A stretch of DNA of 64,000 nucleotides from Pseudomonas sp. P8_229 (GCF_034008635.1 NZ_CP125378.1:2966001-3030000), one strand, 5' to 3'. Counted from the stretch's first letter, positions 13,359 through 24,123 are shown. Program-made: numbers and translations. Notes: a model not told the origin generated them from the letters alone.

Positions 13359-15482
13359 TTGACTCATCTATGCGTAACGAAGGATTCCGTCACACGTCTA
13401 TCGGTCAATGTGCTGCCCTTGCTGTTGGGGATTCTGGCCTTTTTTATCGTCATCGGTCCAAGGGCGCTAAACCCGCAAAACATTGCGTGGCTGGGCAGCG
13501 GTGATCCGGCAACACACTATCTTGGCTGGGTGTTTTTCAGGCATTCGCCCTGGTCGTTGCCGCTGGGGGTCAATCCTTCGTATGGATTGGAACTGAGCAG
13601 CGCAATCATCTACTCGGATTCGAACCCGCTGCTGGCGTTGATCTTCAAACCCTTTGCCGCGTGGCTGCCCGAGCCTTTCCAGTACTTTGGTCTGTGGCTG
13701 CTGCTGTGTTTTGTGTTGCAGGGCTGGTTCGCCTGGAAGCTGATGGGCCTGGCCACTGCCAACGTTGCGCTGCGTTTGTTGGGGGCGGCACTGTTTCTGT
13801 TCAACCCGGCACTGATATCGCGGATGGGCGAGCATTTATCCCTTGCCGGGCATTTCCTGATCCTCGCCGCTTTGTATCTGGCCCTGCGTCCTCACGCCGA
13901 ACGGCGGCGTCTGGCCTGGGGCGTGTTGTTGGCGGTCGCGGCCTTGATACACGCTTATCTGTTGGCAATGGTGGGCTTGATCTGGCTGGCCGACCTGGCG
14001 GCCCGATCATTGAGGCGGCAGATGCTGCTGAAAAAGTCGATCGTCGAACTGGTTGGCCTGCTGTTGCTGACCGGGGTGTGTTGCTGGCAAGCAGGCTATT
14101 TCACCGTCGAAGGTGAGGGACTGACGTCATTCGGATTCGGATTGTTTCGCGCCAACGTGCTGACGTTTTTCGACCCCGCTGGATGGTCTTGCGTCTTGGG
14201 CGATATACCCGGCGTACCCGGGGATTCGGCTGGCATGGCGTTCCCGGGGCTGGGGGTGATGTTCCTGTTCGTTTGCACGTTGTGGTTCATTTGCTCAGGC
14301 GAAGGCCAGATCGTTGCAACAATACGCAAACGCTGGGTATTGCTGCTGGCACTGTTTGGACTGATGCTTTTTGCGTTCTCCAACAGGATCGGCGTCGGAC
14401 CGGTCGAGTTCGTCTACTGGTTGCCTGACCCCGTCATTTCCATGGCCGGCATTTTCCGCGCTTCGGGGCGCATGATCTGGCCTGTCATGTACGCGGCGAT
14501 CTTTGCGGTGGTGTTCCAGGTCGCGCGTAACGCGTCGCCACGGACTGCGCTGTTGCTGCTGGTGACGGCGATGCTGGTACAGGTCTTCGACACCCGCGCC
14601 GGTTGGGCAGGCATACGCCGGCAGCAGATGGTCACACCGGCTGCGACCTGGAATTCCCCGATGGTCAATCCGTTCTGGCACAGCGCGGCAGCGCACTATC
14701 AGAAGGTCCGCTACGTAATTCCGCAGAACCTGACGACTCATTGGATGATCCTCTCCGATTACGCGGGCAAGAATCATCTCGCCACCGATGCGGTGTACCT
14801 GGGCCGGGTGAGCGCGCAAGCGCAGGAGGATCTGCAGCATGCGGCGGCCAGGGCCATCGAGTCTGGCCGTTATGAGCGCAACACCCTCTACGTGCTTGAG
14901 CAGCGATCAGCGCTGCAAGCGGCGCTCAACGTCGATGGCGACAGCGATGGGCTGGCCATGATTGACGGCTTTTATGTGCTGGCTCCGGGCTGGAAGCGCT
15001 GCGCTGACTGCCTGCCACGCATGGACGGTGCACCCCGGGATCTGATCCCTTCATTCGGCGCCGGTGAAAAACTGCAGTTTGTGGCGGGGAGCCACGCGGT
15101 AGATGCACTCGGCAAGGGCTGGTGGTTTGCCGATGCGCAGGGCACGGGGTCGGTAGGGCCGGATGCCGAGATCATCCTGCGGCCCAAGGCTGGCGTGAGT
15201 TCACTGACACTTGAAACCAACGCGTTCCTGTCTGAGAAAACTCCGCGCCAAACGGTGGAGATCAGCATCAATAACGTGCCGGTAATCTCTGCCAGCCTGA
15301 GCAATGCCACCGGCAATACAATCAACATCAACCTGCCCGCCGAGGTGCAGGCCCTGGTCGCGCAACAAGGCCTGCTGCGTATCCAGCTGCATTTCCCGCT
15401 GGCAATCAGTCCGCATGATCTGGGCTGGGGAGAAGACATCCGCAAACTGGCGATCAGCTTGCTGGCATTGACCTTTCATTGA
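13359..15482 (+). CDS. Multi-spanning membrane protein, DUF6311-like
   Basis: About 700 aa. The N-terminal two-thirds hold around a dozen hydrophobic segments; the C-terminal third (from about residue 440) is soluble and ends in a beta-rich domain of about 130 residues. Early motifs such as GSGDPATHYLGWVFFRHSPW and the GEHLSLAGHF segment resemble DUF6311 membrane proteins, which look like GT-C-fold glycosyltransferases. That would place it in cell-surface glycan modification, but no substrate can be read. The start is unclear: TTG 13359 gives the longest frame and GTG codons near 13398 are alternatives; no strong ribosome site is visible. Confidence 0.7.
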   Translation: MTHLCVTKDSVTRLSVNVLPLLLGILAFFIVIGPRALNPQNIAWLGSGDPATHYLGWVFFRHSPWSLPLGVNPSYGLELSSAIIYSDSNPLLALIFKPFAAWLPEPFQYFGLWLLLCFVLQGWFAWKLMGLATANVALRLLGAALFLFNPALISRMGEHLSLAGHFLILAALYLALRPHAERRRLAWGVLLAVAALIHAYLLAMVGLIWLADLAARSLRRQMLLKKSIVELVGLLLLTGVCCWQAGYFTVEGEGLTSFGFGLFRANVLTFFDPAGWSCVLGDIPGVPGDSAGMAFPGLGVMFLFVCTLWFICSGEGQIVATIRKRWVLLLALFGLMLFAFSNRIGVGPVEFVYWLPDPVISMAGIFRASGRMIWPVMYAAIFAVVFQVARNASPRTALLLLVTAMLVQVFDTRAGWAGIRRQQMVTPAATWNSPMVNPFWHSAAAHYQKVRYVIPQNLTTHWMILSDYAGKNHLATDAVYLGRVSAQAQEDLQHAAARAIESGRYERNTLYVLEQRSALQAALNVDGDSDGLAMIDGFYVLAPGWKRCADCLPRMDGAPRDLIPSFGAGEKLQFVAGSHAVDALGKGWWFADAQGTGSVGPDAEIILRPKAGVSSLTLETNAFLSEKTPRQTVEISINNVPVISASLSNATGNTININLPAEVQALVAQQGLLRIQLHFPLAISPHDLGWGEDIRKLAISLLALTFH

Positions 15483-15529
15483 TCAGTGATGTCAGCCAGG
15501 GCCAACGCAATGCCGTTGGCCTGCCCTCT

Positions 15530-16249
15530 TCACCCGCTCGTTGCCGCGACACTTTCCAACCGATACCCATATCCGTAAATCGTCAACAGCTGCCAACCGC
15601 GATCCGCCGTCAGCCCCAGTTTGTTGCGCAGGCGGTAGATGTGCGTGTCCAGGGGGCGCGACGAGAGCACCTCTTCATGGGGCCAGAACCGTTCGTATAA
15701 GTACTCGCGTGACAACGGCCGCCCCAGATTGCTGAACAGACAGCGAGCGAGGCGGTATTCGCGTTCGGTCATGACGATGGGTTTATGGTCGCGGGTGACG
15801 GTCAGTTCGGCGTCGTCGAAGGTCAGGTCGTTGAAACTCAACATTTCGGCGGCGGCACTGCGTTGCTGGCTGTGCCGGCGCAGCACGGCGGCGACTCGGG
15901 CTTTCAGCTCGTTGGGGCGGAACGGTTTGCTGACGTAATCGTCGGCACCGGCGTTCAGGGCCTGGACGATATCGCTTTCGCCGTCGCGGCTGGTCAGCAT
16001 GATCGCGGCGGGCGGCGACTCCATGTGTTCGCGGGTCCAGCGCAACAGCGCCAGGCCGGTCAGGTCAGGCAGTTGCCAGTCGAGGATCAGCAGGTCGAAG
16101 GTGTCCCGGCGCAACTGGCGCAACAGATCCTCTCCCCGTTCAAAGCTGTGCAGTGACCATGGCTGGTCTCCCGCAGCCGCCATTTGCTGCAGGGTTTGCT
16201 CGACCCGGCGCAGTTCGGCGGGTTCATCGTCCAGTATCGCAACGCGCAT
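15530..16249 (-). CDS. OmpR-family response regulator
   Basis: 239 aa. The receiver domain spans residues 1-120 with acidic D7/D8, phospho-acceptor D57 (LLILDWQLPD), a switch threonine in MLTSRDG and K in VSKPF. The winged-helix DNA-binding domain spans about 135-232 with DTHIYRLRNKLG and a YGYGYRL wing. It is divergent from a histidine kinase gene that starts 169 bases away, so the two probably form a two-component pair sharing a control region. Confidence 0.93.
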   Translation of the reverse strand: MRVAILDDEPAELRRVEQTLQQMAAAGDQPWSLHSFERGEDLLRQLRRDTFDLLILDWQLPDLTGLALLRWTREHMESPPAAIMLTSRDGESDIVQALNAGADDYVSKPFRPNELKARVAAVLRRHSQQRSAAAEMLSFNDLTFDDAELTVTRDHKPIVMTEREYRLARCLFSNLGRPLSREYLYERFWPHEEVLSSRPLDTHIYRLRNKLGLTADRGWQLLTIYGYGYRLESVAATSG

Positions 16250-16417
16250 ACGCGTGGGTTCCTTGTTGCTTGGGCAGTGGCCGGCAACCTTAACGGCCTG
16301 GCCTGTGCAGTGAAAGTAAGCGGTCCGCCGTCGGTCGACGTCCGCTATTATTCTTCGGATCTATGTCCTCAGACCTGTGGCCCATGAAACCATTCACTGC
16401 CCCCTGCCCGTTTTGCC

Positions 16418-17950
16418 ATGAATAGCCCGCGTCGGCGTGAAAGCCGCGAGCCGAGTCAGGTCCAGCGCCTGTTTCGGCGACTGGTGCGTGAGTGGTTGTG
16501 GATAAGTCTAGTGCTGTTAACGCTGACTGCGCTGTTGTCGTATCGCGCCCAGATCAATCTGCACGACACGGTACCGGGCTGGAGTGCGTTGCTCTCGGTT
16601 GGGCTGGTGGCCTGCGTCCTCGGTTTGCTGCCGTGGCACCCGCGCTGGGCGATCTGGGTGACGCTGGGCGGGGTGGCTTGCGTGTTGCTGACTAGCGCCG
16701 GGCTGGCGGAAGCCCGGCACTGGTGGTCACCGACGCCGGCGGCGCTCGGCATGTTGTTCGGCTATCTGATCTGGAACTGGCGACGCCTGAGCGTGGTGCT
16801 GACGTACTTTGGCTGGGAACTGGCGCGACTGGACCGCGAGCCGAAAGTGTTCCCGGAACGGCGCCGTGCGCAATTCACCAGTGCAGACCAGTTGCAGGGG
16901 CAGATCATGGCGCTGGAACAAGCCATGAGCCGCACGCGCGATACCCGGCGCTTCATCGCCGACGGTTTGGAATACCTGCCGGTGGCGACGCTGATCAGCG
17001 ATCCCAGGGGGCAGATCCTGCTGGGCAACCGCAAGGCCCGCGTATTGTTCGATCACCCGCTGGTCGGCGACGATGTTCTCGAGCAACTCGCCCGTCTCGG
17101 CTACCCGGAATTATCCACAGAACCGCACCCGCCGTTATCAGCCCTGCCCCTATTGGAATTTCATGACCACAAGGAGCGCAGTTTGCGACTTGAGCGTGCA
17201 GCTTTACTGCCGGTGGACGGTGATACGCCCATTGGCTGGCTGCTGAGCCTCACCGACTTGAGCGCCGAACGCGCCGCTGAAGAGCAACGCGGTGTATTGC
17301 TGCGTTTTCTCTCCCACGACCTGCGTGCTCCGCATTCGGCGATCCTTGCCCTGCTCGATGTACATCGCCATCAGGCTGGGGCGCACGCCCCACTGTTCGA
17401 GCAGATCGAGCGTCAGGTGCACAGGGCACTGGATCTGACCGATGGCTTCGTATTGCTGGCGCGGGCGGAATCCGAGGCCTACCAGTTCCAGCCGAGTCTG
17501 TTTGCGATGCTGATACTGGACGTGCTGGATCAGGCCCTGCCCATCGCCCAACAGAAAAACATCAAACTGCTGCACGTCATGGATGAGCCATCCCAGGAAC
17601 GACTGGTCCTGGCCGATCAGGGATTGCTGACCCGTGCCTTGTTCAATCTGCTGGAAAACGCGATCAAGTACAGTCCGGCGGGCACCACGATTCAATTGAG
17701 CGTCAGTGGTCATGGCGATTGGCTACGTTGTGAGTTGCACGATCAGGGCAAAGGCATCGCTGCCGAAGAACTGCCGGATCTGTTCACTCAGTACCGACGC
17801 TTTTCATCGGCGCAGGGGATCGATGGCGTCGGCCTGGGACTGTCGATGGTCAAGGCGGTGGTCGATCATCATGGCGGCACAATCGCATGTCACAGCGTGG
17901 TCGATCAGGGTACGACCTTCCGGCTCCAGCTACCGCTGATTGCAGAGTGA
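16418..17950 (+). CDS. Membrane sensor histidine kinase
   Basis: 510 aa. Three to four hydrophobic segments (about residues 28-45, 55-73, 77-97 and 107-123) are followed by a PAS-like region (about 170-275). The HisKA domain has H300 in LSHDLRAPHS. The ATPase domain has an N-box (NLLENAIKYS), G1 (HDQGKGI) and G2 (GVGLGLS). There is no large periplasmic sensor. A perfect DnaA box overlaps codons near 16497-16505 and another lies at 17111-17119. It is divergent from the regulator at 15530-16249, the likely partner. The signal is unknown. Confidence 0.9.
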   Translation: MNSPRRRESREPSQVQRLFRRLVREWLWISLVLLTLTALLSYRAQINLHDTVPGWSALLSVGLVACVLGLLPWHPRWAIWVTLGGVACVLLTSAGLAEARHWWSPTPAALGMLFGYLIWNWRRLSVVLTYFGWELARLDREPKVFPERRRAQFTSADQLQGQIMALEQAMSRTRDTRRFIADGLEYLPVATLISDPRGQILLGNRKARVLFDHPLVGDDVLEQLARLGYPELSTEPHPPLSALPLLEFHDHKERSLRLERAALLPVDGDTPIGWLLSLTDLSAERAAEEQRGVLLRFLSHDLRAPHSAILALLDVHRHQAGAHAPLFEQIERQVHRALDLTDGFVLLARAESEAYQFQPSLFAMLILDVLDQALPIAQQKNIKLLHVMDEPSQERLVLADQGLLTRALFNLLENAIKYSPAGTTIQLSVSGHGDWLRCELHDQGKGIAAEELPDLFTQYRRFSSAQGIDGVGLGLSMVKAVVDHHGGTIACHSVVDQGTTFRLQLPLIAE

Positions 17951-17958
17951 ACAGGCAC

Positions 17959-17991
17959 AAAAAAACCGGCTATATCAGCCGGTTTTTTTAC
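17959..17991 (+). terminator. Rho-independent terminator
   Basis: AAAAACCGGC, a 7-base loop, GCCGGTTTTTTT. It lies 9 bases past the kinase stop, and its A-rich 5' arm lets it also serve the converging plsC gene on the minus strand. Confidence 0.9.
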
Positions 17992-18118
17992 TTCCGAAAA
18001 AAACTTATGCACGTTTTACGGCGTTTTATGAACTTGAGAAATATATAAGTAAATCAATAATTTACTTTTAATATTCAGACGTTTTCAACAAAACCGTGCA
18101 CAGGTTATCCACAAAATC

Positions 18119-18898
18119 TCAGACAGCCATCTGATCATTTGCCGCCGGAGCCTGCGGGGCTGGTGGCAAGGAACCCATCTCCCGCTGAGTCTTCTCGTTC
18201 CACGCTTGCACGCGATCGTTCAGATCAGCGATGGCGCGCGGGCCAGTGCCTTCGGCGTACATCGGTTCACCGATGACCACGGTGATCACGCCGGACTTTT
18301 TACCCCAGCCGATTTTCGGCCAGAACTTGCCGGCATTGTGTGCAATCGGCAGTACCGGAAGCGCTGCATTTACGGCCAACGCGCTACCACTGCGGGAGAA
18401 CTTGCCAACAGTACCGTAAGGAACACGCGTGCCTTCCGGGAAGATCAGCACCCAAACATTGTCCTTGAGCAGTTCGTCACCCTTCGCCGCGACTTGTTTC
18501 AGAGCGGCTTTCGGGTTGTCGCGGTCAATCGCGATCGGCCGCAACATGGCCATCGCCCAGCCGAAGAACGGCACGTACAGCAATTCACGCTTGAGCACCT
18601 GGCTCAAGGGCGAGAAATAAGCGGAGAGAAAGAATGTCTCCCAGGTGCTCTGGTGGTTCGACTGAATCACACAGGGCCGATCCGGCACATTTTCTGCGCC
18701 TTTGATTTCGTAACGGATACCGAGAAACACCTTGGTCAACCACAAGGCGCAACGGCACCAGTACACGTTGATAAAACGATAACGCGCCTTGAATGGCAGG
18801 AACGGCGCGATAAAAAAACTCAGGCTGCACCACAGCAGCGAGGTGGTGCCCAGCAGCAGGTAAAAGAGAAAAATTCTGATGGCCCGCAGTATCGACAT
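18119..18898 (-). CDS. plsC: 1-acyl-sn-glycerol-3-phosphate acyltransferase
   Basis: Inner-membrane acyltransferase (259 aa) that makes phosphatidic acid. An N-terminal membrane segment (about 8-33) precedes the catalytic NHQSTWE block (H82; the family's HX4D is HX4E here, as in some pseudomonad PlsC proteins) and the FPEGTR substrate motif (153-158). It lies in the plsC-gmhB-glyS-glyQ row on the minus strand. An AT-rich gap with a perfect DnaA box (18105-18113) follows its stop. Confidence 0.9.
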   Translation of the reverse strand: MSILRAIRIFLFYLLLGTTSLLWCSLSFFIAPFLPFKARYRFINVYWCRCALWLTKVFLGIRYEIKGAENVPDRPCVIQSNHQSTWETFFLSAYFSPLSQVLKRELLYVPFFGWAMAMLRPIAIDRDNPKAALKQVAAKGDELLKDNVWVLIFPEGTRVPYGTVGKFSRSGSALAVNAALPVLPIAHNAGKFWPKIGWGKKSGVITVVIGEPMYAEGTGPRAIADLNDRVQAWNEKTQREMGSLPPAPQAPAANDQMAV

Positions 18899-18981
18899 AG
18901 TGACGTTTACCGTTACGGGGCAATCCCCGGCTGTTCAAGCGCACTCCCGATCAATCCCTGGTCAGGAACTTCAGAAGTACT

Positions 18982-19515
18982 CTAGTTGTGGATAAGTTCT
19001 GCGGCAATCGCCGCCAGATCGTCAAAAATCAGAGTGCCAACCGGCAGGGTTTTGCCCTGAGTCTTTTCGCCTTTTCCGGTCTTTACCAAAACTGGCTGTG
19101 AATCGACGGCTTTGGCCGCCTCCAGGTCACCAAGGCTGTCGCCGACGAACCAGACATTCGCAAGCGTCACGTTGTAATGCTCGGCGATGGTTTTCAACAT
19201 CCCCGGTTTCGGCTTGCGGCAATCGCAACCTTCGTCCGGGCCATGCGGGCAATACACGATCAGCCCGACTTCACCGCCCTGCTCAGCCACAAGCGTGCGC
19301 AGGCGCGCGTGCATGGCGTCGAGGGTGGCGAGATCGTAGTAGCCGCGAGCAATGCCCGACTGGTTGGTGGCGACCGCCACCGTCCAGCCGGCCTTGCTCA
19401 ACTGCGCAATCGCCTCGATCGAGCCGGGCAGTGGAATCCACTCCGCCACTGACTTGATGTAAGCGTCGGAGTCGTAATTGATCACTCCGTCCCGATCGAG
19501 AATCAGCAGTTTCAA
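18982..19515 (-). CDS. gmhB: D-glycero-beta-D-manno-heptose 1,7-bisphosphate 7-phosphatase
   Basis: HAD-family phosphatase (177 aa) in the synthesis of ADP-heptose for the lipopolysaccharide core. Motif I is LILDRDGVIN (nucleophile D7, acid D9). The zinc-binding loop CPHGPDEGCDC near residues 88-98 is typical of GmhB, as is the CRKPKPGM segment after it. The TTG at 19515, with GAGG upstream, matches the conserved start; the longer frame to 19623 runs into glyS. It follows glyS by 10 bases. A perfect DnaA box (18987-18995) overlaps its last codons. Confidence 0.92.
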   Translation of the reverse strand: MKLLILDRDGVINYDSDAYIKSVAEWIPLPGSIEAIAQLSKAGWTVAVATNQSGIARGYYDLATLDAMHARLRTLVAEQGGEVGLIVYCPHGPDEGCDCRKPKPGMLKTIAEHYNVTLANVWFVGDSLGDLEAAKAVDSQPVLVKTGKGEKTQGKTLPVGTLIFDDLAAIAAELIHN

Positions 19516-19525
19516 CAGCAGTCCC

Positions 19526-21580
19526 TCAACCCAGCAGCGAAATGTCGGCAACACCGAGGAACAGACCGCGCAGACGCGCCAGCAGCGCGTAGCGGTTGGC
19601 CCGGACCTTGGCGTCTTCGGCATTGACCATCACCGCGTCGAAGAACGCGTCCACCGGCTCGCGCAGGGCGGCCAGGCGGGCCAGCGATTCGTTGTACTGA
19701 CGCGCCGCGGCCATTGGCTGCACAGCCTGATCGGCCTGCTGGATCGCCGAGTACAGCGAGAACTCGTTGGCGTTGTCGAAGTACTTGGCCTCGACCACGG
19801 TCGGTACCGAGCCTTCAACCTTGCTCAACAGGTTCGATACACGCTTGTTCACCGCCGCCAGCGCTGCCGCTTCCGGCAGTTTGCGGAAGGCCTGCACCGC
19901 TTGCACACGCTGGTCGAAGTCCAGCGCCGAACCCGGCTTCAGGGCACGTACCGACAGGTAGGTGGCGACATCCACACCTTCATCTTCGTAACGCGCACGC
20001 AGACGGTCGAAGATGAATTCCAGCACTGAGTCGTTGAGGCCGGCAGCCTTGACCTTGGCACCGAAAGCAGTCACGGCGAAAGCCACGGCGTCGTTCAGGT
20101 CCAGATCCAGTTGTTTCTCGATCAGGATGCGCAGCACACCCAGTGCCGCACGGCGCAGGGCATACGGGTCTTTGCTGCCGGTTGGCAGCATGCCGATACC
20201 GAAGATGCCGACCAGGGTGTCGAGTTTGTCGGCAATAGCGACAGCTGCACCGGTCAGGGTCGCCGGCAGTTCAGCACCGGCACCGCGTGGCATGTACTGC
20301 TCGTTCAGCGCCAGCGCGACGTCTTCTGGCTCGCCATCATTGAGGGCGTAGTAGTAACCGGCGACACCTTGCATCTCCGGGAACTCGCCGACCATTTCGG
20401 TGGCCAGGTCGCACTTCGACAGCAAGCCTGCACGAGCAGCCCACGAGGCGTTGCCGCCGATACGCGCGGCGATGTAGGCCGCGAGTTTCGATACGCGCTC
20501 GGCCTTGTCGTAGACACTGCCGAGTTTTTCCTGGAATACCACGTTCTGCAGGCGCAGGTTGAAGTCTTCGAGTTTCTGCTTCTTGTCTTGCTTGAAGAAG
20601 AATTCGGCGTCGGTCAGGCGTGGGCGAACCACTTTCTCGTTACCGGCGATGATCTGCTGCGGGTCTTTGCTTTCGATGTTGGCCACAGTGATGAAACGTG
20701 GCAGCAACTTGCCGTCGGCATCCAGCAGGCAGAAGTACTTCTGGTTGTCCTGCATGGTGGTGATCAGTGCTTCCTGCGGCACGTCGAGGAAACGCTCCTC
20801 GAACGAGCACACCAGCGGCACCGGCCATTCAACCAGCGCGGTCACTTCGTCGAGCAGCGCAGGTGGCACGATCGCGGTGCCTTCCTGACGGGTCGCCAGC
20901 TCTTCGGTGCGCTTGCTGATGATCTCGCGACGCTCGTTGGCGTCGGCCAGGACATAGGCGGCACGCAGGTCAGCGAGGTAGCTGGACGGCGAACCGATGC
21001 GCACGTTTTCCGGGTGGTGGAAGCGGTGACCACGGGAGTCACGGCCAGCCTTCTGCGCAAGGATGGTGCAGTCGATGACCTGGTCACCGAGCAGCATCAC
21101 CAGCCACTGGGTCGGACGCACGAACTCTTCCTTGCGCGCACCCCAACGCATGCGTTTCGGGATCGGCAGGTCGTTCAGCGAGTCCTCGACGATGGTCGGC
21201 AGCAAACTAGCGGTCGGCTTGCCGGCAATGTTCTGGCTGTAACGCAGTTTCGGACCGCTCTGGTCGATTTCGCTCAGCTCGACGCCGCACTTCTTGGCGA
21301 AACCCAAGGCTGCTTGCGTTGGATTGCCTTCAGCGTCGAACGCGGCCTGACGTGGCGGGCCGTCGAGATTGATGCTGCGATCCGGTTGCTGGGTCGCCAG
21401 CGCAGTGATCAGCACAGCCAGACGACGCGGTGCGGCGTAGACGGTTTTAGTCTCGTAGCTCAGGCCGGCCGCTTGCAGGCCCTTGTCGATACCGGCGAGG
21501 AACGCCTCAGCCAGTGTGTTCAGGGCTTTGGGTGGCAGTTCTTCGGTGCCCAGTTCAACCAGAAAATCTTGAGCACTCAT
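19526..21580 (-). CDS. glyS: Glycyl-tRNA synthetase beta subunit
   Basis: 684 aa, the usual length of the bacterial beta subunit, starting [20 protein letters not shown]. With GlyQ it forms the alpha2beta2 enzyme that charges tRNA-Gly; the beta subunit carries the tRNA-binding and HD-like regions. Its ATG overlaps the glyQ stop as ATGA, so the two are translationally coupled. Confidence 0.97.
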   Translation of the reverse strand: MSAQDFLVELGTEELPPKALNTLAEAFLAGIDKGLQAAGLSYETKTVYAAPRRLAVLITALATQQPDRSINLDGPPRQAAFDAEGNPTQAALGFAKKCGVELSEIDQSGPKLRYSQNIAGKPTASLLPTIVEDSLNDLPIPKRMRWGARKEEFVRPTQWLVMLLGDQVIDCTILAQKAGRDSRGHRFHHPENVRIGSPSSYLADLRAAYVLADANERREIISKRTEELATRQEGTAIVPPALLDEVTALVEWPVPLVCSFEERFLDVPQEALITTMQDNQKYFCLLDADGKLLPRFITVANIESKDPQQIIAGNEKVVRPRLTDAEFFFKQDKKQKLEDFNLRLQNVVFQEKLGSVYDKAERVSKLAAYIAARIGGNASWAARAGLLSKCDLATEMVGEFPEMQGVAGYYYALNDGEPEDVALALNEQYMPRGAGAELPATLTGAAVAIADKLDTLVGIFGIGMLPTGSKDPYALRRAALGVLRILIEKQLDLDLNDAVAFAVTAFGAKVKAAGLNDSVLEFIFDRLRARYEDEGVDVATYLSVRALKPGSALDFDQRVQAVQAFRKLPEAAALAAVNKRVSNLLSKVEGSVPTVVEAKYFDNANEFSLYSAIQQADQAVQPMAAARQYNESLARLAALREPVDAFFDAVMVNAEDAKVRANRYALLARLRGLFLGVADISLLG

Positions 21581-22530
21581 TGTGCAGCCTCCAGCTTGGC
21601 CAGTACTTCGTCACGCAGGTCCGGGGTCGCCATCGGGAAGCCCAGCTTGGCGCGTGCCAGCAGGTAGGCTTGCGCAACGGAACGCGCCAGGGTGCGTACG
21701 CGCAGGATGTATTGCTGACGCGCGGTCACCGAGATCGCCCGGCGCGCATCCAGCAGGTTGAAGGTGTGCGACGCCTTCAGGACCATTTCGTAGCTCGGCA
21801 GCGGCAGCGGCTGGTCGAGTTCGATCAGCCGCTTGGCTTCGCTTTCATAGAAGTCGAACAGTTCGAACAGTTTGTCGACGTTGGCGTGCTCGAAGTTGTA
21901 GGTGGACTGCTCCACTTCGTTCTGATGGAACACGTCGCCGTAGGTCACCTTGCCCATCGGGCCGTCAGCCCAGACCAGGTCATAGACCGAGTCAACGCCT
22001 TGCAGGTACATGGCCAGACGCTCAAGACCGTAAGTGATCTCGCCGGTCACCGGATAGCACTCGATGCCGCCAGCCTGCTGGAAGTAAGTGAACTGGGTCA
22101 CTTCCATACCGTTCAGCCAGACTTCCCAGCCCAGACCCCAGGCGCCGAGGGTCGGCGATTCCCAGTTGTCTTCGACGAAGCGGATGTCGTGGACCAGCGG
22201 GTCCAGGCCGACATGCTTGAGGGAGCCCAGGTACAGTTCCTGGAAGTTGTCCGGATTCGGCTTCAGGACGACCTGGAACTGATAGTAGTGCTGCAGACGG
22301 TTCGGGTTTTCACCGTAGCGGCCGTCAGTCGGACGGCGGCTTGGCTGCACGTAGGCGGCGTTCCAGGTTTCCGGGCCGATGGCACGCAGGAATGTCGCGG
22401 TGTGGAAAGTGCCGGCGCCTACTTCCATATCGTAGGGCTGAAGTACCACACAACCTTGCTCGGCCCAGTATTGCTGGAGCGCGAGGATCAAGTCTTGGAA
22501 GGTACGCACGGCTGGCGTAGGCTGGCTCAC
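21577..22530 (-). CDS. glyQ: Glycyl-tRNA synthetase alpha subunit
   Basis: 317 aa class II catalytic subunit. The body is typical ([39 protein letters not shown]). The GTG at 22530 gives the conserved [13 protein letters not shown] start and has an AGGTGA site upstream. The longer frame to 22662 overlaps the divergent tag gene and is not supported. Confidence 0.96.
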   Translation of the reverse strand: MSQPTPAVRTFQDLILALQQYWAEQGCVVLQPYDMEVGAGTFHTATFLRAIGPETWNAAYVQPSRRPTDGRYGENPNRLQHYYQFQVVLKPNPDNFQELYLGSLKHVGLDPLVHDIRFVEDNWESPTLGAWGLGWEVWLNGMEVTQFTYFQQAGGIECYPVTGEITYGLERLAMYLQGVDSVYDLVWADGPMGKVTYGDVFHQNEVEQSTYNFEHANVDKLFELFDFYESEAKRLIELDQPLPLPSYEMVLKASHTFNLLDARRAISVTARQQYILRVRTLARSVAQAYLLARAKLGFPMATPDLRDEVLAKLEAAQ

Positions 22531-22611
22531 GAAATTCACCTGTTTCTTGGGCTGCGATTTAAAGAGCGGGAGTATACCCGATTCAGTCGCACCTCCACCC
22601 CCTGGAGCCTT

Positions 22612-23169
22612 ATGCCACGCTGCTTTTGGTGTACCGAAGATCCGCTGTACATGGCTTATCACGATCAGGAGTGGGGCACGCCGCTACGCGATGCGCAGGG
22701 TTTGTTCGAGTTGCTTTTGCTCGAAGGGTTCCAGGCCGGGCTTTCCTGGATCACCGTGCTGCGCAAGCGCGAGCGTTATCGCGAGGTGCTGTTCGGCTTC
22801 GACGTACAGCGCGTGGCGCAGATGAGCGACGCCGAAATCGACGAATTGATGCTTGATCCGGGGATCATTCGCAACCGCCTCAAACTCAATGCCGCCCGGC
22901 GCAATGCCCAGGCCTGGCTGGCGCTTGAGGATCCGGTGGGGTTCCTCTGGTCGTTCGTCGGTGACCAATCGATCATCAATCATTTCAAGGATCGCAGCGA
23001 AGTCCCGGCCATTACTCCTGAAGCCGTGGCGATGAGCAAAGGCCTGAAAAAGGCCGGCTTCACCTTCGTCGGCCCGACCATTTGCTACGCGTTGATGCAG
23101 GCCTCGGGCATGGTCATGGATCACACCCGGGACTGCGACCGCTACGCGCAGCTGGTAAACGGCGGTTAG
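22612..23169 (+). CDS. tag: DNA-3-methyladenine glycosylase I
   Basis: Base-excision repair enzyme (185 aa) that removes 3-methyladenine. Zinc ligands are present: C4 and H17 in [22 protein letters not shown], and H and C in the HTRDCDRY tail. The catalytic-region [12 protein letters not shown] is conserved. The ATG at 22612 gives the standard MPRCFWC start. It is divergent from glyQ across about 80 bases. Confidence 0.95.
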   Translation: MPRCFWCTEDPLYMAYHDQEWGTPLRDAQGLFELLLLEGFQAGLSWITVLRKRERYREVLFGFDVQRVAQMSDAEIDELMLDPGIIRNRLKLNAARRNAQAWLALEDPVGFLWSFVGDQSIINHFKDRSEVPAITPEAVAMSKGLKKAGFTFVGPTICYALMQASGMVMDHTRDCDRYAQLVNGG

Positions 23170-23209
23170 AATGGCCGCCTCGCGCACCGCACAAGATCAG
23201 GAGTGACCT

Positions 23210-24097
23210 GTGGAAAAGTTTAAAGGCGCCTTGCTGGTAGGCGCTCTGCGGCTGTTTGCCCTGCTGCCATGGCGGGCCGTGCAGGCCGTGGGTTCGGCGA
23301 TCGGCTGGATCATGTGGAAAACCCCCAACCGTTCCCGCGACGTGGTGCGGATCAACCTCGCCAAATGTTTTCCACAGATGGATCCGGCCGAGCGTGAGCG
23401 TCTGGTCGGCCAGAGCCTGAAAGACATCGGCAAGTCGCTGACCGAAAGCGCCTGCGCGTGGATCTGGCCGGCGCAGCGTTCGATCGACCTGGTGCGCGAA
23501 GTCGAAGGCCTCGACATCCTCAAGGACGCATTGGCCTCGGGCAAAGGCGTGGTCGGCATCACCAGTCACCTGGGCAACTGGGAAGTGCTCAACCACTTCT
23601 ATTGCAGCCAGTGCAAACCGATCATTTTCTATCGTCCTCCGAAGCTCAAGGCGGTGGACGAATTGCTGCGCAAACAGCGCGTGCAGTTGGGCAACAAGGT
23701 TGCTGCGTCGACCAAGGAAGGCATCCTCAGCGTGATCAAGGAAGTGCGCAAAGGTGGTGCAGTGGGCATTCCCGCCGACCCGGAACCGGCCGAATCCGCC
23801 GGGATCTTCGTGCCGTTCTTCGCCACCCAGGCGCTGACCAGCAAATTCGTGCCGAACATGCTCGCCGGTGGCAAAGCGGTCGGCGTGTTCCTCCACGCAC
23901 TGCGCTTGCCGGACGGTTCCGGCTACAAAGTCATCCTCGAAGCAGCGCCCGAAGCCATGTACAGCACCGATACCGCCGAGTCCTGCGCGGCCATGAGTAA
24001 AGTGGTCGAGCGTTACGTGGCGGCGTATCCGAGCCAGTACATGTGGAGCATGAAGCGCTTCAAGAAGCGCCCGCCGGGCGAAGCGCGCTGGTACTGA
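23210..24097 (+). CDS. lpxL: Lipid A biosynthesis lauroyl-type acyltransferase (LpxL/HtrB family)
   Basis: 295 aa inner-membrane acyltransferase adding a secondary acyl chain to lipid A. A hydrophobic N-terminus (about 5-35) is followed by the catalytic SHLGNWE block (H120, E125) and later conserved segments (YRPPK, IPADPEPAESAGIFVPFF). GTG start with AGGAG seven bases upstream. Family assignment is firm; the exact acyl specificity is not readable. An inverted pair of DnaA boxes follows it. Confidence 0.9.
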   Translation: MEKFKGALLVGALRLFALLPWRAVQAVGSAIGWIMWKTPNRSRDVVRINLAKCFPQMDPAERERLVGQSLKDIGKSLTESACAWIWPAQRSIDLVREVEGLDILKDALASGKGVVGITSHLGNWEVLNHFYCSQCKPIIFYRPPKLKAVDELLRKQRVQLGNKVAASTKEGILSVIKEVRKGGAVGIPADPEPAESAGIFVPFFATQALTSKFVPNMLAGGKAVGVFLHALRLPDGSGYKVILEAAPEAMYSTDTAESCAAMSKVVERYVAAYPSQYMWSMKRFKKRPPGEARWY

Positions 24098-24123
24098 GCT
24101 GGATTGACGAGATTGGCATGATC

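Noticed and set aside
13164..13367. 67-codon minus-strand frame crossing the right transposon junction
   Set aside because: It spans the terminal repeat, the duplication and the terminator, so it is not an ancestral gene.
20111..21667. 518-codon plus-strand frame opposite glyS
   Set aside because: glyS is unmistakable on the minus strand; this frame is a compositional shadow.
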